Shown: positions 50,121-58,731 of the stretch, one piece after another
How the letters are laid out: the number at the start of each line of letters is the position of its first letter
Numbering within the stretch: position 1 is the stretch's first letter
Notes under the pieces: generated by a model
The model's database searches: none
What the model saw: only the letters and a program-made list of their open reading frames with translations
Told to the model about the DNA's origin: nothing
Translations under genes and position numbers: made by a program
DNA from: Affinundibacterium flavidum
GTDB taxonomy: Bacteria > Pseudomonadota > Gammaproteobacteria > Burkholderiales > Burkholderiaceae_D
Direction: 5' to 3'
DNA: 64,000 nt
NCBI RefSeq assembly: GCF_014284175.1
Contig: NZ_JACOGA010000005.1
Location: 62,001-126,000, forward strand

Positions 50121-51236
50121 CTAATCAACGTAATGTCGTTGATAACGCGGGCCTAGGCTGGTCAGAATTTCATAACCTATCGTGCCGGCCTGTTTCGCTA
50201 CCTGATCGACAGTATTGTCCGGACAGATCAAATCGACCAGCGCTCCGGGATACAAAAGTTGTGGGTCAACGTGGCTGACATTTAAAGTAATCGTATCCAT
50301 AGATACATTCCCGACCATAGGTGCTTCAACACCAGCGATATGCGCGACACCGCAGTTACTTAAGCTGCGCAACCAACCATCGGCATAACCTACTGACACA
50401 GTCGCAATACGAGACGGCTGAGTAGCGCGCCAAGTCTTGCTATAACCGACCGAAGCGCCCATAGGAATTTCGCGTGTTTGAATAATCCGGCCTTGCAGTT
50501 GAACCACTGATTGCATGGGGCTCTCTTGACCAGCGACTGGCGCGACGCCGTATAAGGCAGCACCCGGACGGGCTAAGTCAAAATGGAATTCTGGTCCAAG
50601 AAAAATACCCGAAGAATTCGCGAAACTGGCTTTCACATCGGGATATTGCTGACGCAATTGCGCGAGCAAGTTTTTGAAAGCGGCGAGTTGCATTTGATTC
50701 ATAGGATCAAGCTGATCTTCTGCGCAAGCCAAATGGCTCATCACGTAGCGCAAGTCTATGCCTTCGGTGATAGAAAAATCATTCAGCCAAGTACGCAATT
50801 CCGCTTGCGACAAACCCATGCGCGCCATACCAGTATCGATTTGTATAATCGCAGGCAAGGCAATCATGCGCTCCTTAGCCAAATTACGCCAGGCTGTAAT
50901 TTGCTGCAGAGAATTAAGTACAGGCGTACAGCCATATTCAATAAATTCGGCTTCATAACCCACAGGTGAGCCATGCATGACGTAAATCGCCACATCACGC
51001 GCGATGTGCGCACGCAGGCTAATGGCTTCTTCCAATTGCGCTACAAACAAATGACGACAACCTTCCGCCACCAAAGCTTTAGAAACAGGAATGGCGCCCA
51101 AGCCATAAGCATCGGCTTTAACCGCTGCACCGCACAGCGCAGTGCCAAGGCGAGATTGTAAAAAACGATAATTCGCCCGTAAGGCTTTTAAATCGATAGT
51201 GAGAAGAGCGCCAGCGCGCCCAGCTTCTTGTTGCAT
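50121..51236 (-). CDS. alr: alanine racemase
   Basis: 371 residues from ATG 51234-51236, which has GAGG upstream; an ATG 11 codons earlier lacks one. PLP-dependent fold-type III: Lys40 in AVKADAYGLG binds PLP, and the catalytic Tyr is in ASVGYSKTW. SVGYADGW and NVSMD complete the signature. The enzyme makes D-alanine for peptidoglycan or, here beside dadA, for catabolism. Copy B of the repeat and dadA follow on the same strand. Confidence 0.94.
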   Translation of the reverse strand: MQQEAGRAGALLTIDLKALRANYRFLQSRLGTALCGAAVKADAYGLGAIPVSKALVAEGCRHLFVAQLEEAISLRAHIARDVAIYVMHGSPVGYEAEFIEYGCTPVLNSLQQITAWRNLAKERMIALPAIIQIDTGMARMGLSQAELRTWLNDFSITEGIDLRYVMSHLACAEDQLDPMNQMQLAAFKNLLAQLRQQYPDVKASFANSSGIFLGPEFHFDLARPGAALYGVAPVAGQESPMQSVVQLQGRIIQTREIPMGASVGYSKTWRATQPSRIATVSVGYADGWLRSLSNCGVAHIAGVEAPMVGNVSMDTITLNVSHVDPQLLYPGALVDLICPDNTVDQVAKQAGTIGYEILTSLGPRYQRHYVD

Positions 51237-51276
51237 AATGACCTCTGTCAAACTAAACCTGCTTTTCATTGTAGAG

Positions 51277-51369
51277 CTTACGCAAAATAGTCCCGCGTTG
51301 TTGCATCACCTTGCCGTACAGTCGTACTGTCTGCAGTGATGCGCCTAGCTGGAACAATTTTGCGTAAGC
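51277..51369. repeat. 93-base palindromic element between alr and ruvB
   Basis: Three nested inverted repeats: GCTTACGCAAAAT/ATTTTGCGTAAGC (51277-51289, 51357-51369), GCATCAC/GTGATGC (51303-51309, 51336-51342) and ACAGT/ACTGT (51318-51322, 51326-51330). Together they fold into one long hairpin. The surrounding 362-base gap (51270-51631) has no gene. The compact, symmetric structure suggests a non-autonomous mobile or REP-like element. Confidence 0.7.
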
Positions 51370-51513
51370 CCTACTAGCAATCGCCGTGCCATGCAAGCTA
51401 GCATCGCACTACAGCACTTAAATCAAAGACTTAGCGAATTCTGGGTGAATTTTAACAGAATAGACTGTATCGAAATAAATACAATCAAAAAGAATGCAGA
51501 TAGCGAAAATAAA

Positions 51514-51540
51514 CTTCTCCCTATAGGAGGAGAGCTTTTT
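51514..51540 (-). terminator. terminator downstream of ruvB
   Basis: CTTCTCC/GGAGGAG stem (51514-51520, 51526-51532) with loop CTATA and flanking A and T tracts on both sides. It lies about 100 bases beyond the ruvB stop codon and can act in either direction. Confidence 0.6.
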
Positions 51541-51631
51541 TGCTTGCCGTATCAAATTTAATACGGCGTATGAAATTTAGAACAAGCCAAACACGGAAAA
51601 TACGTATTCAAAGCTCACAATATAGAAAAAA

Positions 51632-52699
51632 TTAAGCTCCCCACAAATCCCCATTCGGATTGGTGCGCGGCGCAGTCAAGCCGAAATGCTCATAAGCGCT
51701 GGCGGTAGCGATACGACCACGGGGTGTACGTTGTAAATAACCTTGTTGTATCAGATAGGGCTCCAACACATCTTCTATCGTATCGCGCTCTTCGCCAATT
51801 GCCGCGGCGACATTATCTAAGCCAACTGGGCCGCCGCCAAATTTAAATAAAATAGCTTCGAGTAGTTTTCTATCCATCAAATCGAATCCAACCGCATCAA
51901 CATCCAGCATCTTCAATGCAGCATCCGCCATCGGCTTAGTGATTTCGCCATTGCCTTTGACCTGCACATAATCGCGCACACGCCGCAGCAGGCGATTCGC
52001 AATTCGCGGAGTGCCACGTGCGCGTTTGGCGATTTCGAAGGCGCCATCGTCCTTAATCGGCACTTGTAGTAGCGATGCAGAACGCGTGACGATGCGACTC
52101 AGCTCTTCTGAAGTATAAAATTCCAAACGTGCCACGATACCAAAACGATCGCGCAAAGGATTCGTCAACATCCCGGCACGGGTAGTCGCACCGACCAGCG
52201 TGAATGGTTGCAAATCGAGCTTCACAGAACGCGCTGCAGGCCCCTCGCCTATCATGATATCAATTTGATAGTCTTCTAAAGCTGGATACAAAATCTCTTC
52301 AACAACAGGCGAGAGGCGGTGGATCTCATCAATAAACAAAACATCATTCGCCTCCAAATTCGTGAGCAATGCCGCAAGATCACCTGCACGCTCCAACACA
52401 GGCCCCGAAGTCTGACGTAAATTCACGCCCATCTCCCGCGCAATGATGTGCGCCAAGGTCGTTTTACCTAAACCCGGCGGGCCAAACAATAAGGTGTGAT
52501 CGAGTGCCTCTTTACGCTGACGTGCCGCGCCTATAAAGATTTCGAGCTGGTCACGGATCTTCTCTTGACCTACATATTCATCCAGTTGCTTAGGACGTAA
52601 GGCACGCTCTATCGCTTCTTCGTTAGGTGAAGACGGTGTCGCCGCGATGATGCGGGTATCCACGAATTGCGTAGAGAGATTGTCGGTTTGTATGCTCAT
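51632..52699 (-). CDS. ruvB: Holliday junction branch migration ATPase RuvB
   Basis: 355 residues. The hexameric motor drives RuvA-bound junctions. Walker [10 protein letters not shown], Walker B (LFIDEIHRL), sensor I (GATTRAGML), an arginine finger region and the C-terminal winged helix ([11 protein letters not shown]) are all present. It follows ruvA after 16 bases and shares its SOS promoter. Confidence 0.97.
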   Translation of the reverse strand: MSIQTDNLSTQFVDTRIIAATPSSPNEEAIERALRPKQLDEYVGQEKIRDQLEIFIGAARQRKEALDHTLLFGPPGLGKTTLAHIIAREMGVNLRQTSGPVLERAGDLAALLTNLEANDVLFIDEIHRLSPVVEEILYPALEDYQIDIMIGEGPAARSVKLDLQPFTLVGATTRAGMLTNPLRDRFGIVARLEFYTSEELSRIVTRSASLLQVPIKDDGAFEIAKRARGTPRIANRLLRRVRDYVQVKGNGEITKPMADAALKMLDVDAVGFDLMDRKLLEAILFKFGGGPVGLDNVAAAIGEERDTIEDVLEPYLIQQGYLQRTPRGRIATASAYEHFGLTAPRTNPNGDLWGA

Positions 52700-52715
52700 G
52701 TTTTTCTATTCGCGT

Positions 52716-53297
52716 TTAACTCTTAGACAAAGCTTTGAGTGCAGCTTTGATCCCATCCGAAACACCCGATCCAGCAGGTACCAACTTCAAGGCAGCCAAA
52801 GCTTCTTTATCTGAATAGCCGAGAGCCAATAAGGCGTTCAATATATCTGAACTATGATCGCCAGCGGCTGCAGCAAGGCCAGCGGCACCGAGATCTGCCC
52901 CCAGTTTGCCTTTGAGTTCTAGCAATAAACGCTCTGCAGTTTTCTTACCAATGCCAGGCACGCGCGTTAAACGCCCCGCTTCCTGTAAAGTAATCGCCTG
53001 CGCCAGATCAGCCACTGACATACCCGACAAAATCGACAAGGCAGTACGCGCACCGACGCCGCTGATTTTGATTAATTGTTTAAAGGTTGTACGCTCTTCG
53101 GCTGTACCGAAGCCAAACAAGACATGCGCGTCTTCACGAATCGCCAGATGCGTCAGAAGCGCCACCTTCTCACCCAGCGCGGGCAAATTATAGAAAGTGC
53201 TCATAGGCACATCAATCTCGTAGCCGACGCCTTGGCAATCGACCATGATTTGCGGTGGGTTCTTTTCGATGAGGGTTCCGGCGATACGACCTATCAT
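52716..53297 (-). CDS. ruvA: Holliday junction-binding protein RuvA
   Basis: 193 residues. Domain I ([28 protein letters not shown]) and two helix-hairpin-helix motifs ([18 protein letters not shown] and [20 protein letters not shown]) bind the junction; the C-terminal domain III contacts RuvB. ATG 53295-53297. A LexA box ends 13 bases upstream, so ruvAB is SOS-inducible in all likelihood. Confidence 0.97.
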   Translation of the reverse strand: MIGRIAGTLIEKNPPQIMVDCQGVGYEIDVPMSTFYNLPALGEKVALLTHLAIREDAHVLFGFGTAEERTTFKQLIKISGVGARTALSILSGMSVADLAQAITLQEAGRLTRVPGIGKKTAERLLLELKGKLGADLGAAGLAAAAGDHSSDILNALLALGYSDKEALAALKLVPAGSGVSDGIKAALKALSKS

Positions 53298-53309
53298 GCT
53301 GGGCTTTCG

Positions 53310-53329
53310 TACTGTATAAATAAACAGTA
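53310..53329. promoter_or_regulatory. LexA (SOS) box upstream of ruvA
   Basis: TACTGTATAAATAAACAGTA is 20 bases with perfect TACTGT/ACAGTA arms and an A/T centre, matching the classical TACTG(TA)5CAGTA consensus at nearly every position. It lies 12 bases upstream of the ruvA ATG and would overlap the promoter or start of transcription. Confidence 0.9.
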
Positions 53330-53433
53330 ATGGTAAACTATTCTTGGGGGCTTGTGGGGGGCTTGTTTTTTGTAAGAGTTGTTTCGCACTCGAATTGAAC
53401 GCTTGATAATGACTCGATGTTTGCTAGCCATGT

Positions 53434-53476
53434 GTGGCCCGGCGGCCACTTCCTTTCTTTGCTTACTTTCTTTGGT
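53434..53476. repeat. hairpin plus TTTCTTT element between ruvC and ruvA
   Basis: GTGGCC-CGGC-GGCCAC (53434-53449) is a perfect 6-bp stem followed by a pyrimidine-rich stretch with repeated CTTTCTTT (53452-53474). Sequences joining CCGGCGGCCAC to TTTCTTT...TTTCTTTGG recur in several proteobacterial genomes, from memory. The 266-base ruvC-ruvA spacer otherwise holds only the LexA box. Confidence 0.55.
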
Positions 53477-53563
53477 CTATTTTCCAACCTATCGGGCCAC
53501 TATCAACCTGTGAAGGATGAAAGTGCCGAAAATGAAATCTAATTCCAAAGTTAATTACAAAAA

Positions 53564-54106
53564 CTACCCAATCAACCTACCCGCCCGCACGCGCAAGCCC
53601 TTCTTGGCCAGCTCAGGCGCAATAGCCCCAAGCGTTTTCAAAGTATCCCCACTATGCGCATGACAAATCGCCACGCCAAGCGCATCGGCAGCATCACTAC
53701 TAGGCGTGCCAGACAAAGACAACAGCCGCTGCACCATATCCTGTACTTGTTCTTTTTTGGCTTTACCGTGACCAACCACACCTTGCTTAACTTGCAGCGC
53801 AGTATATTCAGCAACACTAAGTTCGGCTTGCACCAAAGCACAAATCGCCGCGCCTCTGGCCTGACCAAGTAATAGAGTGGATTGAGGATTGACGTTGACG
53901 AATACCTTCTCAATTGCAGCGCAATCAGGTTGGTAGGTTTGAATGATTTCTGTGACGCCGGAGAGGATAGTTTTCAGGCGTTCAGGCAAAGTGCCCTCGA
54001 CCGTTTTGATCGTACCTGAGGCGATGTAAGTGAGCTTACTGCCCTGCTTATGGATGACACCAAAACCTGTGGTGCGTAAGCCGGGGTCTATGCCTAGGAT
54101 TTTCAT
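53564..54106 (-). CDS. ruvC: Holliday junction resolvase RuvC
   Basis: 180 residues. RNase H-like fold: catalytic Asp7 in [14 protein letters not shown], Glu in AIEKVFVN and the Asp pair near [15 protein letters not shown]. RuvC nicks junctions symmetrically. It is upstream of ruvA by 266 bases and, unlike ruvAB, has no LexA box before its own start. Confidence 0.97.
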   Translation of the reverse strand: MKILGIDPGLRTTGFGVIHKQGSKLTYIASGTIKTVEGTLPERLKTILSGVTEIIQTYQPDCAAIEKVFVNVNPQSTLLLGQARGAAICALVQAELSVAEYTALQVKQGVVGHGKAKKEQVQDMVQRLLSLSGTPSSDAADALGVAICHAHSGDTLKTLGAIAPELAKKGLRVRAGRLIG

Positions 54107-54210
54107 TGGTGTTTGTTTTCTGTGTATGAATTTATTGCTAAATTATACGCAGGTCTTGTGTGTTCGCGTGTTGGGATTCTGATCCGTAATTACTTTTTGT
54201 GTCGCTCAAC

Positions 54211-54359
54211 GAACGCCGCTAGATTCCTGCCTTCGCAGGAATGACGGTCGATAAGTGCCGAGTTGAACTCTATATTCGCAGCTCCATTTTCCACACAAAA
54301 AAAACAGCAAACTATTTACCGTCGCTCCTGCGAAGGCAGGAGCCCAGTGGCGTTGGTTC
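54211..54359. repeat. inverted pair of REP-like repeats
   Basis: Arm 1 (54211-54250) and arm 2 (54320-54359) are inverted, imperfect copies. The shared core is CTCCTGCCTTCGCAGGA-like (CCTGCCTTCGCAGG in arm 1, its complement CCTGCGAAGGCAGG in arm 2), each itself a hairpin, flanked by GACGG/CCGTC and GAAC ends. About 70 bases of unrelated A/T-rich DNA separate them. This is the layout of a REP doublet. Confidence 0.8.
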
Positions 54360-54391
54360 AACAAGAGCAATGAACTGGGGTTGGATAAACA

Positions 54392-54676
54392 CTACAAAAT
54401 CGAACCATACAAATCATTCCAATAAGGATTCATCGCCTCTATCAAATTAATCTTCCACTCCCGTTTCCACTTCTTAATTTGCTTTTCACGCACAATGGCA
54501 GCTTCAATCGAATCGCAAGCCTCAAACCAAACAAGTTTGTCCACACCATACTTTTCAGTAAAGCTTGGTACAAACTTGTTTTTGTGTTGGAAAATTCGCA
54601 GAACTAAATCGCTCGTCACACCAACATACAAGGTGCCATTACGATCACTGGCGAGAATAGAAAGGAAAGGATGCGC
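54392..54676 (-). pseudogene. small GIY-YIG nuclease-family gene, N-terminus eroded
   Basis: In-frame sequence from 54676 to the stop at 54392 encodes PFLSILASDRNGTLYVGVTS, then DKLVWFEACDSIEAAIVREKQ and KKWKREWKINLIEAMNP, all typical of small UPF0213-like GIY-YIG proteins. The first strand should read about YYVYIL but reads FLSIL. A TAG stop sits just upstream and no ATG, GTG or TTG precedes the first strand; the first TTG (54631) would remove half the GIY-YIG pair. I call it a decaying copy. Use of an ATT start cannot be excluded. Confidence 0.6.
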
Positions 54677-54790
54677 CTAGAATTAAATTATCGGGATGCA
54701 GTTCAAGGCGCAAAGCGGAGCAATACGTTGGTATTGCGAGCATTTGCAACGCTGAAATGCGCCCGAGAATTTGATTATGGGCGTATTCTT

Positions 54791-56356
54791 TTAATGACGG
54801 AAGTGACGCACACCGGTGTACAACATCACCACACCACGCTCATCCGCAGCATCAATCACTTCTTGATCACGCATAGAACCACCTGGATGAATCACGCAAG
54901 TTGCGCCTGCATCGACCACGACGTCGAGGCCATCGCGGAACGGGAAGAAAGCGTCTGAAGCAACAGCAGAACCTTGCAAAGTCAAACCAGCGTTTTGTGC
55001 TTTGATCGAAGCGATGCGTGCAGAATCAATACGACTCATTTGACCTGCGCCTACACCTAAAGTCATGCCATTGCCGCAGAAGACAATCGCATTCGATTTG
55101 ACGTATTTAGCCACGCGCCATGCGAACATCATGTCGGCCATTTGTTGTGGGGTTGGTTGCAATTTACTGACTACGCGTACATCTGCTGGCAAAACGTTTT
55201 TAGCATCAGGTGCCTGAACTAACAAGCCACCACCTACACGTTTTACGTCGTATTGATTGACACCAGAACCCAAAGGAATTTCCAACAAGCGTACGTTTTG
55301 TTTTGCCGCGAAAATTTGTTTCGCTTCGGCTGTGAACGACGGTGCGATCAAGACTTCAACGAATTGTTTTGCAACAGCTTCTGCTGCTGCGCCATCACAT
55401 ACAGTGTTGAAAGCGATAATGCCACCGAAGGCTGAAGTAGGATCTGTTTGCAAAGCTTTGCTATAGGCTTCCAATGCTGTCGCACCGATTGCCACGCCGC
55501 ATGGATTCGCATGTTTGACGATCACACAAGCGCCCGTGTCAAAAGACTTCACGCATTCCCACGCTGCATCTGCGTCAGCGATATTGTTGTACGACAGTTC
55601 TTTACCTTGCAATTGCGTGTAGTTCGCCAATGCACCCGCGACTGGTGCCAAATCGCGGTAGAAAGAAGCCGATTGATGTGGGTTTTCACCGTAACGCATT
55701 TCTTGCACTTTTTCGAAATGCATATTCAAAGTTTGTGGATAAGCACTACGTGTAGTGTGTGCTTTATCTTCACCTAAACTAGTCAGGTAATTGGTAATCG
55801 CGCCGTCGTATTGTGCGGTGTGCGCGAAGACTTTTTTCGCGAGCATAAATTTGGTGTCGTAAGAGACAACATTATTGCCAGCCTTCATTTCTGCCAAGAC
55901 CGTTGCGTAATCACTAGGATCGCAAATCACCAACACGTCTTTATGATTTTTAGCAGAAGAACGCAGCATCGTCGGACCGCCGATATCGATATTTTCAATC
56001 GCATCTTCCAAAGAGCATTCGACTTTCGCGACCGTTGCCTGGAATGGGTAAAGATTCACCACCACCATATCAATCGTTGGAATGCCGTGTTTTTCTAAAG
56101 CAGCCTGATGTTCAGGAAAATCGCGGCGCGCCAAAATCCCGCCGTGCACTTTAGGATGCAAAGTCTTCACACGACCATCTAGCATCTCTGGGAAACCTGT
56201 GTAATCGGCTACTTCAGTGACTGGCAATCCATTGTCAGCTAAGAGTTTTGCAGTACCGCCCGTGGACAAAAGTTTGATGCCCATAGCATTGAGTTCGCGT
56301 GCAAATTCGAGAACACCAGTTTTGTCCGAGACGGACAGGAGAGCTTGTTTGATCAT
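54791..56356 (-). CDS. purH: bifunctional AICAR formyltransferase / IMP cyclohydrolase
   Basis: 521 residues. It catalyses the last two steps of IMP synthesis. The N-terminal cyclohydrolase ([44 protein letters not shown]) is followed by the formyltransferase ([11 protein letters not shown], with Lys-His, and [12 protein letters not shown]). The C-terminus ends GVRHFRH. It lies 22 bases after fis; the dusB-fis-purH order is common in betaproteobacteria. Confidence 0.97.
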   Translation of the reverse strand: MIKQALLSVSDKTGVLEFARELNAMGIKLLSTGGTAKLLADNGLPVTEVADYTGFPEMLDGRVKTLHPKVHGGILARRDFPEHQAALEKHGIPTIDMVVVNLYPFQATVAKVECSLEDAIENIDIGGPTMLRSSAKNHKDVLVICDPSDYATVLAEMKAGNNVVSYDTKFMLAKKVFAHTAQYDGAITNYLTSLGEDKAHTTRSAYPQTLNMHFEKVQEMRYGENPHQSASFYRDLAPVAGALANYTQLQGKELSYNNIADADAAWECVKSFDTGACVIVKHANPCGVAIGATALEAYSKALQTDPTSAFGGIIAFNTVCDGAAAEAVAKQFVEVLIAPSFTAEAKQIFAAKQNVRLLEIPLGSGVNQYDVKRVGGGLLVQAPDAKNVLPADVRVVSKLQPTPQQMADMMFAWRVAKYVKSNAIVFCGNGMTLGVGAGQMSRIDSARIASIKAQNAGLTLQGSAVASDAFFPFRDGLDVVVDAGATCVIHPGGSMRDQEVIDAADERGVVMLYTGVRHFRH

Positions 56357-56378
56357 AATAAAGAGAGATAATTAAAAA

Positions 56379-56612
56379 TTAAAGAAGACCGTGCTGCTGC
56401 AACTTTTTGCGCAAAGTATTGCGATTAATACCGAGCATATCTGCAGCCTGAGATTGATTGCTATCGGTGCGTGTCATGACCATTTCTAACATCGGTTTTT
56501 CAACCGCTAACACCACCATATCGTAAATATTTGAAGCGGGTTGTTCACCTAAATCGCGGAAATATTTTTCCAGATTTTTATGGACGGCTTCTTGAATGCT
56601 TTCTTTACTCAT
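56379..56612 (-). CDS. fis: Fis-family nucleoid/transcription factor
   Basis: 77 residues, shorter than E. coli Fis (98) as usual in betaproteobacteria. The C-terminal HTH (NQSQAADMLGINRNTLRKKLQQHGL) is the DNA-binding part. It sits 133 bases downstream of dusB, the conserved dusB-fis pair, and directly before purH. Autoregulation is known for enterobacterial Fis but is not visible here. Confidence 0.94.
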   Translation of the reverse strand: MSKESIQEAVHKNLEKYFRDLGEQPASNIYDMVVLAVEKPMLEMVMTRTDSNQSQAADMLGINRNTLRKKLQQHGLL

Positions 56613-56745
56613 ACTGAATTTTCTTCTTATTAATGAATTCCTCGCTTAAAAACTACCGGGAATTCAAGGGTTAAACTAAATAAAACTTCCACCAAAATCG
56701 TACTAAATCGCACAAAATCGTGCCAACAAGAGCGACAAAACGACA

Positions 56746-57780
56746 TCAAGCAGCCAATGCCTGAGCCAGCTCGTCGTTCGTGTTTATCTCGGAGGGGCGG
56801 TATTGTAACCGTTCTGTCGGCCGGCTATCAAAAAACATTTTGACCGCGGCCAATTGCTCCTCACAAGTTTCCAACTTATTCATTTGTTGACGAAAGGCTT
56901 CGCCATCAATTAAATCTTCCACATACCAACCTATGTGTTTGCGTGCGGTACGCACGCCCATGAACTCGCCATAAAACGCATAATGTTCGCGCAAATGGCG
57001 ATCCAACAAAGCGCTAACTTCCGACACCAATGGCGCTGGTAAATAAGTACCTGTTTTCAAATAGTGCTCGATTTCACGAAATATCCACGGTCTGCCTTGT
57101 GCAGCGCGCCCAACCATAATCGCATCTGCCCCCGTCACTTCCAACACGTACTTAGCTTTCTCTGGTGTCGTAATGTCGCCATTGGCAACTACGGGAATGT
57201 TGACTTGCGTTTTGACCGCGGCGATCGTGTCGTATTCAGCTGCGCCTTTATAGCCATCGGCACGTGTGCGGCCATGCAAGGTCAACATCGCGATGCCAGC
57301 AGATTCCGCGATACGCGCTATCTGCAATGCATTTTTATTCGCTCTATCCCAGCCTGTACGGAATTTCAAAGTAACAGGGACATCAACCGCAGACACCACT
57401 GCATCAAGAATTTCACCGACTAATTTTTCATCTTGCAATAAGGCCGAACCACACCAGGCGTTGCAAACTTTTTTCACTGGGCAGCCCATATTAATATCGA
57501 TAATTTGTGCGCCTTTATCGACATTGTATTTAGCACATTCAGCCAACATCTTAGGATCAGCTCCAGCGATCTGCACCGCTTTCGGTTCTATTTCACCTTC
57601 GTGATTAGTGCGGCGTGTGGACTTTTCGGTTTCCCATAATTTAGGGTTCGAAGCAGCCATTTCGGATACCGCATAACCAGCGCCCAAGTCTTTGCATAAT
57701 TGGCGAAACGGTCTATCCGTCACACCTGCCATAGGCGCGACAAAAATATTATTCTTCAGCTGATAGGAGCCAATTTGCAC
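56746..57780 (-). CDS. dusB: tRNA-dihydrouridine synthase DusB (GTG start)
   Basis: 344 residues. The FMN-dependent enzyme reduces uridine in the tRNA D-loop. APMAGVTDRPFRQLC, the catalytic Cys in NMGCPVKKVCNAWCGSALL, and VMVGRAAQGRPWIF-like sequence are present. GTG 57778-57780 is the only start consistent with the family. It heads the dusB-fis-purH group; its upstream 272 bases contain repeated ATTGC motifs. Confidence 0.95.
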   Translation of the reverse strand: MQIGSYQLKNNIFVAPMAGVTDRPFRQLCKDLGAGYAVSEMAASNPKLWETEKSTRRTNHEGEIEPKAVQIAGADPKMLAECAKYNVDKGAQIIDINMGCPVKKVCNAWCGSALLQDEKLVGEILDAVVSAVDVPVTLKFRTGWDRANKNALQIARIAESAGIAMLTLHGRTRADGYKGAAEYDTIAAVKTQVNIPVVANGDITTPEKAKYVLEVTGADAIMVGRAAQGRPWIFREIEHYLKTGTYLPAPLVSEVSALLDRHLREHYAFYGEFMGVRTARKHIGWYVEDLIDGEAFRQQMNKLETCEEQLAAVKMFFDSRPTERLQYRPSEINTNDELAQALAA

Positions 57781-58052
57781 GATGTTAAAACCTTGGGGGA
57801 GTCAGAGGAATTTCGGGGAAGCGCTATTCTACCTGAAAAGCTGCCTAAATAATTAGCAAAACTATGCGAAATTGTGGATTCGTTCGAACAATTTTTTTTA
57901 ATTTAGAACAGATTTTCAATAGACTTTTTTGGGTCTTGTTACTTATTTATTGCTTCTTAATTGCTTATTGATTGCACTTTGATTGCTAATCGAAAGGCGA
58001 GATGGTTTGTGAAGCGAAATGTCGACGAACAGAATCAATGTAGAAATGCCAT

Positions 58053-58595
58053 TCAAGTTTTCGCCAGTTCTTTGGCAAGTAATTGATTTAACTCATCAAA
58101 AGAAGGTTCGCCAACATAACGCTTGATAATATTTCCTTGTTTATCAATAAGGAAGGTCGTCGGCGTTAATCTGACATCACCAAATGCTTGCGCAATTTTC
58201 CCTTCCAGATCAAGCACCACATGAAAAGGTAATTGCCTGGTTTCCGTAAAATTGAGTACATAATTAGGTGGATCGTAACTCATTGCTACGGCAACAAACT
58301 CTAAGCCCTGAGCACGAAATTTTTCATAACTAGCTATCATATGCGGCATCTCTTTAATGCAGGTCGCACATGATGTCGCCCAAAAATTAACCATGTACAC
58401 TTTTCCATGCAAAGCTTGCTGGCCAATTTTCTTACCTTGAATATTGGTATAGTCTAATTTTGGTGCAGCTTGCTTGCCGCTCATGGTTTGATAGGCAAAC
58501 AAGCCAGCCAAAATAAGTCCGACAGCAATGAGGATGCTCAGCTTAAAAGAGCCCGTCTGTCTTCTTGTGCAAGTGTGTGTTGACGCCGTAAACAT
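58053..58595 (-). CDS. membrane-anchored TlpA-like thioredoxin
   Basis: 180 residues. One TM (about 19-37) anchors a periplasmic redoxin domain with Cys76 and Cys79 in WATSCATC, FVAVAMSYDPPNYV and the cis-Pro loop TPTTFLID. TlpA proteins reduce thiols in the periplasm, often for cytochrome c maturation or oxidative stress. No cytochrome genes are adjacent, so the partner is open. The ribosome-binding site GAGA is weak. Confidence 0.9.
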   Translation of the reverse strand: MFTASTHTCTRRQTGSFKLSILIAVGLILAGLFAYQTMSGKQAAPKLDYTNIQGKKIGQQALHGKVYMVNFWATSCATCIKEMPHMIASYEKFRAQGLEFVAVAMSYDPPNYVLNFTETRQLPFHVVLDLEGKIAQAFGDVRLTPTTFLIDKQGNIIKRYVGEPSFDELNQLLAKELAKT

Positions 58596-58731
58596 GTTCT
58601 ATCTCTTATTTTTTCGTGACAATGGATGTGCCAAGCTACGATTATACTTTGCTTCGTCAGCTCTGTTCACGTCTCCAGCCCTATTCGTATTCGCTAAACG
58701 TCTATCTAAATTCATTTGATGAAAGTAAGGC

